DNA of 64,000 bases from Corynebacterium argentoratense DSM 44202 (GCF_000590555.1 NC_022198.1:1911646-1975645); one strand, 5' to 3'. Numbered from the stretch's first letter, positions 26,343 through 37,267 are shown. Notes: generated by a model not told the origin, from the letters alone. Program-made: numbers and translations.

Positions 26343-28577
26343 CTAGCCCTCGCGATCATCCAAATGAATCTCCGTCGGCCACGCCAACACCGCACCCGGC
26401 ACCTCCGGCTGATCACGATAATCCTCCGGATCCTTCTCCAACTCGATCGTCCGCCCCCTCGTCAACGCAAACTTAATGTTCGACAAAGCCACCCGCGGCG
26501 ACCACGGCTGACGATAACTGCGATAAATCCGCACAAAATCATCCGTATGAATAGCCCTGCGCGCCTCAATAGTCCCCGGAGTGCTGATATACCCCGGCAC
26601 CATATCCATCCGAGTCGAAGAATCCGCCAACGCCCACTCCAACGGCAACATCTTGTCGTGACCGATCCGGCCACCCTCGATACGCGGCTGGCGCGCAGCA
26701 ACCGGATTCGCCAAACCCACCGTATCCACCACGCGAATATCCAAAGGCGCATTCATACCGGTCATGCCAAGGTTGATGTAGGCGACCGTCGGGCGCAGCG
26801 TCACCAACCCATCCGGATCAGGAGTGCCAGGCTCCATCCCCGGAACCGTCATCCAATTGAAGGGATGCCCCGGCTCCTGGCTCTGGATCGACAAAATCAT
26901 CCCCGTTGGCTGCTCATAGGCACGCTCAATCGCCTCCTCGTAACCCCACATGCGGTCAATATCGAGGAAGTCGCTAGCAACCAGCGGAGGATCCTGGGCA
27001 GTGTGGCCGCTAAACCACATCCAAAACTCCCGCTCGTCAATAACCCCCAACTCCTTATTCGGATCCTTGTCCGGCGGCTGCCAATCGGTGCCCGCATGCG
27101 CCGTGGCGATCGCCCAACCCCCAGCCGCAGCCGCAGCAACCACAGCCAACGCCGGAAAAACAGCACGACCCCGCGCGCCACCCTTCACACTAGTGGTACG
27201 GGCGCTACCGGGGCTAGGTGCGCTATGGGTGATGACGTCGCCCCTTCCGCTGGCCTCAGCGCCACCCGCCGCCAGCAACCACACCGGCACCACCATCAAC
27301 GGGCACAACAGCGCAAACAAAGGGATCAACAGCATGCGCCCATGCATGAAATCCCCACCAACACGAACAACATACAGCCCATGCAGCACACCACACAGCA
27401 GCATCACAACCACAACGGTGACGGGGCGACGCACCCGCAACCCCCGCGACGTCATCACCCCAGAATCCTCACCGTCAGCTGCCGCAACCGACACGCCCGC
27501 ACCACTCGCACGGGAAGCCAACAACCGCGGATCTGCCCCAAACCACACCGCAACCAACACCCCAGCGACCGCCGCAGCAACAACACCAAACAACAAACTG
27601 TAGGGCTCAAACAGGTCAGTCACGTACGCCCAACCGGTCGACCACTCCGCATCGCTCGCGGACTTCGCCACCGCCGTCTGCGGCACCAACAAACCGTAAT
27701 ACGCCATACGAAACAGCTGATAACCAGCGGGAAGAGGCAGAGCGGCCACCATAATCAAGCCGCGCCGCCGACACGAACCCGCCCCCAACAGCAGAACAAG
27801 CCCAGCGATTGCACCATACAAAACAAGCTCGGGGCGCACCAGCCAACTCAGGCCGCACCACAGGGAGGCAAAGCCCAACACCCCGGGCGAATCGTTGCGC
27901 ACCCACGTCACCAACACCCACCACAGGACCGCGACCCAAAAAATGCTCAAACCCCACTCGAGCCCCGACGTCGCAAAATCGCGCGCGGGCGGCAACGCCA
28001 GGTACACCAGCCCACCCAGCGGCACGAACAGCAGACGGCTCCGGTGTGCGGAGCCCTTAACGCGATACAGCTTCGCCGACCCCAATGACGCCGCGACCAT
28101 CGCCGCCACAGTAAAGCCCAAGGCCAGCCACAACGCGATGATCTCCAGTCGGGCAGGGGTGAGGAGGGCACCCACATAAATGAGGTACTGCCACAGGGTC
28201 GAAGTGTTCGCTTCGACTCGCTCCCCGGCATTGAACACGGGGCCGTTGCCGGCGAGGAGGTTGCGGACGGTGCGCAAAACGATGAGGCCGTCGTCGCTCA
28301 TCCAGCGGCGCTGCCAGCCGCCGACGCCTGCGAACCCGGCCAAGATGAGGGCGGAAAGCCAGGCCGAGGAGAGGGAAACGGAGAGGGAAAGGGGGGATGA
28401 GTGCTTGGTTGTGGGGTGTGTGGTTGCCGGGTGTGTGGTTGTGTCCCGCATGCTTGTGGCGCGTGTGCCCATTGTGGCGGCCTGGGGATGGGGTGCTCGA
28501 TGCTTACCGGTGGCGCGGGTGGGGGCGTCGGCGTCGGGGTGGGCGCGGTGGGGTTCGGGGCGAGGGGTGCCGTCCAC
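26343..28577 (-). CDS. aftB: Terminal beta-(1,2)-arabinofuranosyltransferase AftB
   Basis: 744 residues from the GTG at 28577, which has a perfect AGGAGG (28584-28589) six bases upstream; the frame stays open to 28832 but the extra 85 residues are proline-rich shadow. About ten membrane helices lead to a periplasmic C-terminal domain. The GT-C signature is the acidic first loop WMSDDGLIVLRTVRNL, followed by VFNAGERVEANTSTLW. It adds the terminal Araf of arabinogalactan, where mycolates are later attached, using decaprenyl-phosphoryl-arabinose. Here it sits upstream of glfT2, whereas in M. tuberculosis it lies between the mycolyltransferases and ubiA. Confidence 0.93.
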   Translation of the reverse strand: MDGTPRPEPHRAHPDADAPTRATGKHRAPHPQAATMGTRATSMRDTTTHPATTHPTTKHSSPLSLSVSLSSAWLSALILAGFAGVGGWQRRWMSDDGLIVLRTVRNLLAGNGPVFNAGERVEANTSTLWQYLIYVGALLTPARLEIIALWLALGFTVAAMVAASLGSAKLYRVKGSAHRSRLLFVPLGGLVYLALPPARDFATSGLEWGLSIFWVAVLWWVLVTWVRNDSPGVLGFASLWCGLSWLVRPELVLYGAIAGLVLLLGAGSCRRRGLIMVAALPLPAGYQLFRMAYYGLLVPQTAVAKSASDAEWSTGWAYVTDLFEPYSLLFGVVAAAVAGVLVAVWFGADPRLLASRASGAGVSVAAADGEDSGVMTSRGLRVRRPVTVVVVMLLCGVLHGLYVVRVGGDFMHGRMLLIPLFALLCPLMVVPVWLLAAGGAEASGRGDVITHSAPSPGSARTTSVKGGARGRAVFPALAVVAAAAAGGWAIATAHAGTDWQPPDKDPNKELGVIDEREFWMWFSGHTAQDPPLVASDFLDIDRMWGYEEAIERAYEQPTGMILSIQSQEPGHPFNWMTVPGMEPGTPDPDGLVTLRPTVAYINLGMTGMNAPLDIRVVDTVGLANPVAARQPRIEGGRIGHDKMLPLEWALADSSTRMDMVPGYISTPGTIEARRAIHTDDFVRIYRSYRQPWSPRVALSNIKFALTRGRTIELEKDPEDYRDQPEVPGAVLAWPTEIHLDDREG

Positions 28578-28813
28578 TAGGGTCCTCCTGTGGTTTCCTG
28601 CAAAAGACGTGAGGGACGTATCGGCTGGGGCTCCGCGCCGCGGGGGCTGGGGCGTGCGAAATACTGTGGTAATGGTAGGCGTGTGAGGGGCCGGGGGTGG
28701 GTTGCCCCACCGGGGCTGCGCTGCGGCGTTGGAGGTGCGTGCGCCGAGAGGGTTTGGGGCGGGGAAGTTTTCGCGGATGGCGCCTGCAAAGAACAGCCGT
28801 GCGTGAACCCTAA
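28578..28813. other. Divergent spacer upstream of aftB
   Basis: About 240 bp with strong G-richness on the plus strand. Frames that are open here have extreme composition and no ribosome sites. It must hold the aftB promoter; I cannot pick a convincing -10. Confidence 0.5.
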
Positions 28814-29269
28814 CCGCAAGCATCCGCGACACTCACGCACAACCCTGCATGCGGTCTCATTTTCAAACCGTTTTTCAATAAATGCAACGAGCAAACGCAC
28901 CTCAGCCCGTCACGGAGACAATCACAACAACTGCACGCGAACCAAGCCGCAACCCTACAGGCTGCTCTGGCTAAAGTCACCGCCCGCATGCACGCCCGGG
29001 ACACCGACGAAAAACAAACCCGCACCAGCCGCCAACAGACACACATTTTGTCCCTTAACCCGGAAGAAATCGCCCAAACCTACCTTCACACTAGGGCTGC
29101 TAAAGACACCCAGCTAGAAACCCCACTAGTTATCTCATGCACCATTAACGAACTAGACCAGCTGGCTCCACACACCCGCTTCAAAACCAACACCGGGCAA
29201 CTACTCGGCCCCCTCGGCATTCTTTCCCCGCACCTACCCACCCTTTCGTTGTTAACATTGGTCCCATGA
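28814..29269 (+). pseudogene. Open frame ending in ATGA with the DUF5129-like gene; possible decayed gene
   Basis: This frame is open for 151 codons. The first ATG is at 28988, leaving 93 residues, and no ribosome site precedes it. The composition is protein-like (AALAKVTARMHARDTDEK, LSLNPEEIAQTYLHTRAA, FKTNTGQLLGPLGIL). The last part faintly resembles the C-terminal side of DUF222/13E12 HNH-nuclease proteins, but I would not rely on that. Its TGA overlaps the ATG of the next gene, which could mean coupling or chance. An N-terminally truncated gene is the simplest reading. Confidence 0.3.
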
Positions 29270-30921
29270 CCACAGCCCACCCTCGCCGCCACCTTCACCG
29301 CCCAAATTCATCCATGGCAGCACTCACCACAGCCAGCGCCACCAGCACCACCAGCGCCCCCACAGCGACAACCGCAGCATTAAGCGCAGCATCAACCGCA
29401 GCGTTGAAAGCGACCTTCACCGCCGCTCTCTCCATCTTCGCCATCGCCACCTTCATCCTCGCCACTTCCCTCCCTGCCACCGCGCTCCCCACCACCTCAT
29501 CACAGTCCCTCCCCCACCCATCTACACAACACGCCCCCGCCACCGCACTCCCCGCCTCGCACCCCGCCCTCTCCGCACAGGCCACTCTCTCTACACAATC
29601 CACCCCCTCCGCCGACCACGTCACGGTCACCGTCTGGTCCGACAGCCCCGAACTCACCGACGAAGACGAAGCCTTCCTCACCGCCGAAACCGAAAAACTC
29701 GATTTCCCCGATCAGGTCACCACCGTCGATTACCTACTGCTGGCGCACAACAGCGAGGATTTCAACGAGGGGATGCTGAATTTCGCCAAGGAGCAGCGCC
29801 CCGACCTCCTCAACGATGGCGCCACCAAATGGGCCCCCGGCCACCTCATCGTCGCAGTCGGCCTCGAACCCCGCCGCAACGGCATCTACTGCGGCGACGA
29901 TGCCTGCGCTGCCCTCACCCTCAACCGCGGCCCCCGCCTTCACAATTCCCTCGAAGCGATGAAGCCCTCGTTGCGCGGCGGCAACCTCGCAGGCGGCCTC
30001 TTCGCCGGCGCCCAAGCCACCATCGACCCCGAAACCCTCATTGGCAACACCCCCGACGATGACCGCCAGCAGAGTTGGTTCAGCAAAATCACCGCTTTGC
30101 CCATCGGAATCCTCGTCCCGATCGGCGTCGTCTGGCTCATCTTCAAAAATTCCCGCAAAAACCGCAAGCGCGACCGCAAACTGTACGAAACCGTCACCAC
30201 CGGCCACGCCGAAATCGCCCCCAAGCTCGACGAATACGACATCCGCGCCAACAGCCTGCGCAGCGACCTCGCCGATTCTGAGCTCCGCCATCAATGGGAG
30301 GAGGTCCGCAAACAATTCCTGTCCATCGACTCGACGCTCGCTAAGATCCCCGACAATCCCTCCGATAAGCAGCTCACGAAGCATGGGCGGGACCTTTACT
30401 CGGCAAACAACTCCCTGTCGTTGATGCGCAACGCGATGTCCAACATCGATACGCTCTACGACATCGAAAATGGTGACAAGGCCACCCGTATCCGCGAAGC
30501 GATGCGCCTGCGCGAAGACTTTAAGGAGGCCGCCCTCGGCACCAGCAACGAACGCTTCGCCGAGGAACTCACGCAGTTGCAAGCCCGCGCGAAAGTCCTG
30601 ATGGATGATCCCCAACAGGAGGGCTTCGTCGACGCATTCACGCTTCTCATTGCTGACGCCGCGGTGGTGATGAAGGCAATCGGCGCTGAGGAACTCGACG
30701 GGGTCACCGAATCCGCCAAGCATCCGAAGCCCACCATTAGTGCCGATGATTGGCGCCCCGGCGTCGGCTACCACGGTTACACGCCGTACGTGGTGATGAG
30801 CACTTGGCATTCGCACGACACGGCCAGCGACAATTCTTGGGATACGGGCGATTCCTCCGGGGTGTCGGTCGGCTATTCCACCCCGGGTTTTTCGGGTGGC
30901 GGCGGCTCCAGCAGCTGGTAA
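29266..30921 (+). CDS. DUF5129/TPM-like envelope protein
   Basis: 551 residues. A Thr/Ala-rich N-terminus with a long hydrophobic stretch (residues about 40-70) exports the next domain. Residues about 120-260 resemble the TPM/YgcG-type fold: VTVWSDSPELTDEDEAF, then APGHLIVAVGLEPRRNGIYCGDD. A second membrane helix (LPIGILVPIGVVWLIF, about residue 280) is followed by RKNRKRDRK and a coiled-coil cytoplasmic domain. The protein ends in a Gly/Ser tail, GGGGSSSW, as many TPM proteins do. The function is unknown. It is convergent with the rtcB fragment, which overlaps its end. Confidence 0.65.
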   Translation: MTTAHPRRHLHRPNSSMAALTTASATSTTSAPTATTAALSAASTAALKATFTAALSIFAIATFILATSLPATALPTTSSQSLPHPSTQHAPATALPASHPALSAQATLSTQSTPSADHVTVTVWSDSPELTDEDEAFLTAETEKLDFPDQVTTVDYLLLAHNSEDFNEGMLNFAKEQRPDLLNDGATKWAPGHLIVAVGLEPRRNGIYCGDDACAALTLNRGPRLHNSLEAMKPSLRGGNLAGGLFAGAQATIDPETLIGNTPDDDRQQSWFSKITALPIGILVPIGVVWLIFKNSRKNRKRDRKLYETVTTGHAEIAPKLDEYDIRANSLRSDLADSELRHQWEEVRKQFLSIDSTLAKIPDNPSDKQLTKHGRDLYSANNSLSLMRNAMSNIDTLYDIENGDKATRIREAMRLREDFKEAALGTSNERFAEELTQLQARAKVLMDDPQQEGFVDAFTLLIADAAVVMKAIGAEELDGVTESAKHPKPTISADDWRPGVGYHGYTPYVVMSTWHSHDTASDNSWDTGDSSGVSVGYSTPGFSGGGGSSSW

Positions 30922-31301
30922 GCCCCAACCCAGACCCGCACCGCCACCGGATGCTCGGCTATGTTCCCTTGACGTTGAGGATCTGCCGCAGCGGCGTCAA
31001 TATCCGTGCGGGTGAGGTCGGTGAGCACACCTATCATCCCGCAGCCTATGTCGACCCCGACGGCGGTGGGTATCACGGCCCCTTTGGTTCCGAATACGGT
31101 TCCGACGCTGCTTCCGAGCCCGTAGTGGGCGTCGGGCATGAGGGCGACGTGTGGGGCGACGAAAGGCATGTTGGCGGTCAGGCTGAGCTGTTCGGTCACC
31201 TTGGGGTCCAGCATGCTGGCGAAGTTGTGCACTGGTACGCGGGTGCTCTGTGCGGTGGTGTTGTCCTGGGTTTGGCCCCAGGTGCCGTTTACATTGTGCA
31301 T
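30873..31301 (-). pseudogene. rtcB fragment: only the N-terminal quarter remains
   Basis: From the ATG at 31301 (AAGG seven bases upstream) about 105 residues match RtcB RNA ligases: MPFVAPHVALMPDAHYGLG, then SVGTVFGTKGAVIP and GVDIGCGMIGV. The Cys of GVDIGCG is a Mn ligand in the family. RtcB proteins have about 400 residues or more; the nucleotide-binding His and the rest of the metal site are absent. Similarity stops near 30950, and the remaining codons to the stop at 30873 are antisense to the end of the DUF5129-like gene. A deletion has removed the 3' three quarters, so ligase activity is not expected. Confidence 0.8.
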
Positions 31302-31452
31302 GAAAAAACCTTCCATGTAGTGGTCGAATGTTTTCGGCCGCTGTGTGGCTGTTTGCCGGCGACCGTGTGCCAGTACACGAGAAGGTGTTTTTGTTTATGC
31401 GCGCCTTTTACCTTGGGTTTAAGGTGTGTTGGCTACGAGGTTCCCCCTTTTT

Positions 31453-31474
31453 GCGCACTGGCTGTCCAGTGCGC
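31453..31474. terminator. Strong hairpin downstream of glf
   Basis: GCGCACTGG, loop CTGT, CCAGTGCGC: a perfect 9-bp stem about 110 nt beyond the glf stop. On the minus strand an A-run follows, not a T-run, so it is not a classical intrinsic terminator; it may block or protect the glf mRNA end. Confidence 0.45.
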
Positions 31475-31503
31475 GGGTACGCATGGCGGAAGATATTAAT
31501 TAA

Positions 31504-31513
31504 TGACGCCGCG
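31504..31513 (+). repeat. Intergenic copy of the dispersed motif
   Basis: TGACGCCGCG preceded by ATTAATTAA. It lies in non-coding DNA, so codon usage cannot explain this copy. It shows the same AT-rich left flank as the coding copies. Confidence 0.85.
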
Positions 31514-31583
31514 TTATTCCATGCCCCTACCGCATCTGGGGATAGCAGGGGGTTAGGGAGGTGGCGGTCCGTCCGCAGCGTTT

Positions 31584-32789
<1,206 letters not shown>

Positions 32790-32899
32790 TCACACGGCGC
32801 CACGCCACCACGGTAAATATCATGCGAAACTTCATTAACACTGATAACATCCGTTAACAATCCTGTATGCACGCAACAGCTGTAACAGTTAGGACTTGC

Positions 32900-34417
32900 A
32901 TGCCCATCACCCCGCACCTGCCCGGCTTCCTCCCCATGCCCGGCGCGTCACGCCGCCGCATCAACCGCCGCAGCAGCCTCCGCCCATCCCTAGCCTTGAC
33001 TTCTATCACCGGGATCGCCCTGGCGACGGCCGCGACTTTCGGTATCGCACACTCCCCGTCCGGCTTGTTCGCCTCGGGTGATGACGCCGCGGTGCTCGTT
33101 GTCGACGACAATGGTTCCGGTCCGATCACCGCCGCAATCGAGTCCACGAGTTTCGACGCCGGCGACAACATCGTTGTGGATGACCCGGCGATCGTCACCC
33201 AGGGCGAGGCCCCCGGGCCGAAGGCGGTCAAGGAGTTTTATCGCGAAGAGCCTTTCGATATGTTCGCCTTGAACTGGAGTGGCGACAAAGAAATCGCTGC
33301 GTTCTTCCGTTCCGAGCGGCCCGATGGCACCTGGACTGAGTGGTTCGATGCAGAGCCTGTCGACCAGGGCCCCCGCGGCGTCAACAATGGGCGAAATGGT
33401 ACGGAGCCGGTCTTTGTGGAGAAGACGAACCGAATCCAGGTGTCCACGGCTGGCGTCGACATGACGGAGGCACCAGCGGACCTCGAGGCCACATTCATCG
33501 ATGGCAAGGCCGCGCAAGATTCTGGCCCTGCGATCGAGCTGACTGCAGATTCCGACGGCATCACCCGTGTGGTTAGCCGCGCCGGTTGGGGTGCCGACGA
33601 AAGCCTGCGCTGCTCCTCCCCCACCTATAACGATGAGGTCAATGCGATCACCATTCACCACACTGCGGGTTCGAACAATTACACCCGTGCGGAGGCCGCC
33701 GGCGTGGTGCGCGGAACCTACCAGTACCATGCGCAGCGCCTCGGTTGGTGCGATATCGGATACCACGCGCTGGTTGATAAGTTCGGCACCATCTACGAGG
33801 GTCGATACGGCGGCCTCAACCGCGCGGTCGAGGGCGCGCACGCTGGTGGCTTTAACGAAAACACCATGGGCATTTCGATGATGGGTGATTACTCCACTGT
33901 TCGCCCCTCTGACGCAACGATCCGCTCCGTTGGCGAACTCGCCGGCTGGAAGGCACGCGTATCCGGGTTCGATCCGCTGGGTTATGACACGCATTACTCC
34001 GAGGGCACCAGCTATTCGAAGTACCCCTACGGTGCTGCCGTGACCCTGCCGAATATTTTCGCTCACCGCGACGTCGGCAATACTGTTTGCCCTGGTGATG
34101 CAGGCTATGCACGGATGGATGACATTCGAGGGATCGCGAAGCAAAAGTACGATTCTTTGAGCGGGACGACGGTGACGGATACGAATCCGAACCCCGATAC
34201 CGGCGTTCGGCGTCCCTCCCCTGGCACTGGGGGAATTGGCGGCGGCAGCGGACGCAACCCCGGCGGCACCGGTGGTTACGACGGTGACGCGTCCGGTTCA
34301 AGCATGCTAGGTAGCTCGAAGGGTGCCGGGGATGTCGATCGCATCATTAACCACGCGAACGACCTGATTGATGCGATCAAGACGATCGATAACGCCACGA
34401 AGGAGCTGCGCAACTAG
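32900..34417 (+). CDS. Exported PGRP/amidase_2 peptidoglycan amidase
   Basis: 505 residues from the ATG at 32900 (AGGA five bases upstream). An export signal with a twin-Arg-like basic region (RRRINRRSSLR) and hydrophobic core precedes a 150-residue linker region. The amidase domain (about residues 220-410) has Zn ligands in AITIHHTAGSN, FAHRDVGNT and TVCPGDAG. The C-terminus is Gly/Pro-rich and then a short amphipathic helix. It should cut the muramoyl-L-alanine bond, or act as a peptidoglycan-binding form. It is divergent from glf, as Rv3811 is near glf in M. tuberculosis. Confidence 0.88.
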   Translation: MPITPHLPGFLPMPGASRRRINRRSSLRPSLALTSITGIALATAATFGIAHSPSGLFASGDDAAVLVVDDNGSGPITAAIESTSFDAGDNIVVDDPAIVTQGEAPGPKAVKEFYREEPFDMFALNWSGDKEIAAFFRSERPDGTWTEWFDAEPVDQGPRGVNNGRNGTEPVFVEKTNRIQVSTAGVDMTEAPADLEATFIDGKAAQDSGPAIELTADSDGITRVVSRAGWGADESLRCSSPTYNDEVNAITIHHTAGSNNYTRAEAAGVVRGTYQYHAQRLGWCDIGYHALVDKFGTIYEGRYGGLNRAVEGAHAGGFNENTMGISMMGDYSTVRPSDATIRSVGELAGWKARVSGFDPLGYDTHYSEGTSYSKYPYGAAVTLPNIFAHRDVGNTVCPGDAGYARMDDIRGIAKQKYDSLSGTTVTDTNPNPDTGVRRPSPGTGGIGGGSGRNPGGTGGYDGDASGSSMLGSSKGAGDVDRIINHANDLIDAIKTIDNATKELRN

Positions 34418-34445
34418 CGCCTCCAATTGGGCAACTAGAACCAGC

Positions 34446-35333
34446 CTAGAACCAGGTTTCAAGTACCGCCGCCACGCCGTCTTGGTCGTTGGTGGCGGTT
34501 ACTTTGTTTGCGGCTTGTTTGACGTTGTCTTGGGCGTTACCCATGGCTACTCCGGTGCCTGCCCAGCGGAGCATTTCGATGTCATTGGGCATGTCTCCGA
34601 AGGCGATGGTCTCGTGGGCATCGATGCCGATCGCTTCGGCGACTTCTGCGACCGCGGCTGCTTTGTTGACACCCGGCGCGGCGCATTCGATGAGCCCTTC
34701 GGGTATCGAGTAGGTGGCGTGGGCCAGGGCCGGGTCGATGTGGTCTTCGAGTAGCGCATACATGTCGGCGCTGTGCATGTTTTCGCAGCGTATGAGCAGT
34801 TTGACGGCTGGTTTTTCGAGTAGTTGTGGGTGTTCTTCGATGCCGTGTTCGTCGGAGTCCCAGGCGTGGTCGTAGCGGGGGTCGACGACAAACTGTTTGT
34901 CGCGGGGCCCGCCGGTTCCGGTGGCGTATCCGCAGCCCTGGATGTCGTCGAGGTTGACTCTTTCGACGGCGAAGGTGGGGTTGGGTAAGTGGGTGGTGGC
35001 TGCGTCGACGAGGGTGTTGAGGGCGTCGGGGTTGAGGACATGGGAGTTGATGATGCTGTCGGAGCGTGCGTCGTAGGTGATGGCTCCGTTGGCGCAGACG
35101 CAGACGGGTCGGACGTCGATTTGTTGTAGGACTGGGGCGATCCAGCGGGGTGGGCGGCCGGTGGCGAGGCAGAGCACGGTGCCTTGGGCGGTCATTTTAT
35201 TAATGACGTCGCGGAGGCGGGGGCTTACGCGTTCGTCACTGCGGATGAATGTTCCGTCGATGTCGCTGGCGACGAGGCGTGGTGGGGTGCCCCTGTTGGG
35301 GGTGTCCGTGGTTGTGTTTGGATTGTGGATCAT
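34446..35333 (-). CDS. Cof-type HAD phosphatase
   Basis: 295 residues. HAD motif I is ASDIDGTFIRSDE (first Asp nucleophile), motif II is CLATGRPP, and motif IV is [13 protein letters not shown] cap domain of the Cof/IIB type lies between. Such enzymes hydrolyse sugar phosphates or flavin and pyridoxal phosphates, and the substrate cannot be predicted. The start overlaps the stop of the upstream acyltransferase-HAD fusion by ATGA, so translation is coupled and the two HAD domains may act together. It converges on the PGRP amidase. Confidence 0.88.
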   Translation of the reverse strand: MIHNPNTTTDTPNRGTPPRLVASDIDGTFIRSDERVSPRLRDVINKMTAQGTVLCLATGRPPRWIAPVLQQIDVRPVCVCANGAITYDARSDSIINSHVLNPDALNTLVDAATTHLPNPTFAVERVNLDDIQGCGYATGTGGPRDKQFVVDPRYDHAWDSDEHGIEEHPQLLEKPAVKLLIRCENMHSADMYALLEDHIDPALAHATYSIPEGLIECAAPGVNKAAAVAEVAEAIGIDAHETIAFGDMPNDIEMLRWAGTGVAMGNAQDNVKQAANKVTATNDQDGVAAVLETWF

Positions 35334-37267
35334 ACCTGGCCTGGTGTTTCCTCGCGTTGGAATACGGGTGCGAGGAATTCACTGACGCCGTCTTTGGCGA
35401 CGGGAGAGGTGACCCATTGCGCTTGCGCGATGACTGCCGGGTCTGCGTTGCCCATGGCGACGCCGGTGCCGACGTAGGCGAGCATGTCAATGTCGTTGGG
35501 CATGTCTCCGAAGGCGACGACGCGTGCTGGGTCGATACCTTCTTTTGAGAGTAGCCATTTCAGTCCGCTGGCTTTGGTGACTCCTGCGGGCGATATTTCG
35601 GCGTATCCCCAGGGTGCGGAGTAGTTTACGGTGGCGACGTCGCCGAGGTGTTCGGTGATTGCTGCGGCAATGTCCGCGGATGCCACGTCTGCTCGGGCGG
35701 TGTATTTGATGATGTGGCCGTTGACGCGCTCTTCGTCCATGACGAGGTCGGCGATGGGGCCTCCCGCGTTTGCACTGCGAGTTGCGTTGATTGCTTCGCG
35801 GACGGTCGCGGCGTCATCAGCTGTGAAACCATCGGTGTGGAGGATGGCGTCGCTAATGTCGGTGCTTTCGCTGAGTTCGGCGGGTAGTTTCGCCCCGTCG
35901 ACGACGAGGGTGCCGTTGGCGGCCACAACGATGGGGGCGAACCCGAGGGCTTGGAATACTTCGGGTAGTTCGCGGGGGGTGCGGCCGGTGGCGAGGAAGG
36001 TGCATTTGCCGCGGGTGCGCATGTCGAGGAAGGCGTTGCGGGTGGATTCGGTGACGACGCGGGTGGTGCTGCCTTCTGGCTGGTAGAAGATGGTGCCGTC
36101 GACGTCGGTGACAAGGGCTTCGGGGAATTCGGTGAGGCGTGCTCGCACGCGATGGGGCAGGCGGTCGCGAATTTGTTTGGCGTCGCTGACCAGCTGGTTG
36201 AGGGCGTCGACTGCTGCGAGTGGGACGTTGGTGGGGATTTGTGCGGACAGTTGGCGGAGGCGGCTGCCTGCGCTGGCGACTTTCGATACCCCTTCTTTCA
36301 CCCCTTCGACGGCGTCTTCGGCGAGTTGTTCGATGGCGGTTTTTGCAGTGGCGACCGTTTGGGCGGTGTGGTTAGCTGCGTCTTTGGATTGGACGACGAG
36401 TTCCTTGGAGGTTTCCCCGAGGCCGGCGAGGAGTGCGTTGAGCTTGTCCGCGAGGGCGTCGAGGTCGTCGCGGAGGGTGCGGACGCGGCGTCGTTCGTTT
36501 TGGACGGCGTCATCGAGTTTTTGCGCCTCTTCGAGGGTGAGGGCGCCACCGTCGTAGCGCGCGGGAACCCAGGGTGCTCCTTCGGGGAGCGGGCCGTGGA
36601 GTTCGTCGTAGCGCTGCCATAGTTCGGCTAGCCCATCGGCCATGATGTGGCGGAGTTGTTTGGTGACTTCATCGGCGGGCCCTTCTGGGGGGTACCAGGC
36701 GGGAAGGACGTTGATTTCGATGGGTGTGTTGCTGCGGCCTAGGTGTTTGGGGCCGTCTTTTGGCCAGACGCGTTGGCTGCCGACGAGGATGACGGGGACG
36801 ATGGGTACACCGGCTTCGCGGGCCATGCGTACGGCACCGGTGCGGAGCTTTTTGATTTCGAAGGATCGTGACAGGGTGCCTTCGGGGAATACTCCGACGA
36901 GTTCGCCGGCTTTGAGGTCTTCTACCGCTTTGTTGTAGCTGGGCACGGTGTCGATGCGGTCGACGGGGATGTGTTTCATGCCGCTCATGACGGGTCCGCC
37001 GATGGGGTTGTCCCATACTTCCTGTTTCGCCATGAATCGGACGAGGCGTTTGCGGTTGAGTGCGGTGCGGGGTGAATGTGGGGTGTAGAAGGGGAGGCCG
37101 ACGTAGGTGAAGTCCATGTAGCCGGTGTGGTTGGCGACGACGACTGCACCGGTGTCTGGGATGTTTTCGGCACCGGTGACGTTGAATTTTAGCCCTTGAG
37201 CTTTGAAAACTCCTTTTACTAGGTGGATCACCAAGTGGTAGAAAACGTCGTTAGCCTTTTTAGCCAT
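35330..37267 (-). CDS. PlsC-type acyltransferase fused to a Cof-type HAD phosphatase
   Basis: 645 residues in three parts. Residues about 1-235: a lysophospholipid acyltransferase with the HX4D motif in [10 protein letters not shown] and FPEGTLSR in the glycerol-phosphate site. Residues about 240-385: an Ala-rich helical/coiled-coil connector ([19 protein letters not shown]). Residues about 390-645: a HAD domain with [24 protein letters not shown] and [13 protein letters not shown]. The acyltransferase would make phosphatidic acid and the phosphatase could act on a related phosphate, but that link is inference. In mycobacteria the corresponding neighbours are separate genes. Confidence 0.9.
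   Translation of the reverse strand: MAKKANDVFYHLVIHLVKGVFKAQGLKFNVTGAENIPDTGAVVVANHTGYMDFTYVGLPFYTPHSPRTALNRKRLVRFMAKQEVWDNPIGGPVMSGMKHIPVDRIDTVPSYNKAVEDLKAGELVGVFPEGTLSRSFEIKKLRTGAVRMAREAGVPIVPVILVGSQRVWPKDGPKHLGRSNTPIEINVLPAWYPPEGPADEVTKQLRHIMADGLAELWQRYDELHGPLPEGAPWVPARYDGGALTLEEAQKLDDAVQNERRRVRTLRDDLDALADKLNALLAGLGETSKELVVQSKDAANHTAQTVATAKTAIEQLAEDAVEGVKEGVSKVASAGSRLRQLSAQIPTNVPLAAVDALNQLVSDAKQIRDRLPHRVRARLTEFPEALVTDVDGTIFYQPEGSTTRVVTESTRNAFLDMRTRGKCTFLATGRTPRELPEVFQALGFAPIVVAANGTLVVDGAKLPAELSESTDISDAILHTDGFTADDAATVREAINATRSANAGGPIADLVMDEERVNGHIIKYTARADVASADIAAAITEHLGDVATVNYSAPWGYAEISPAGVTKASGLKWLLSKEGIDPARVVAFGDMPNDIDMLAYVGTGVAMGNADPAVIAQAQWVTSPVAKDGVSEFLAPVFQREETPGQV

Larger units (their letters stand above)
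31317..31583. other. Spacer between glf and the rtcB fragment
   Basis: No credible gene. It contains a 9-bp perfect hairpin (31453-31474) and the only intergenic copy of the dispersed motif (31504-31513), within ATTAATTAATGACGCCGCG. Confidence 0.6.

Noticed and set aside
26364..28088. 574-codon plus-strand frame opposite aftB
   Set aside because: Arg/His/Pro-rich shadow without recognisable domains.
28577..28832. N-terminal extension of aftB by 85 residues
   Set aside because: A perfect AGGAGG precedes the GTG at 28577, and the extension is proline-rich with no membrane signal.
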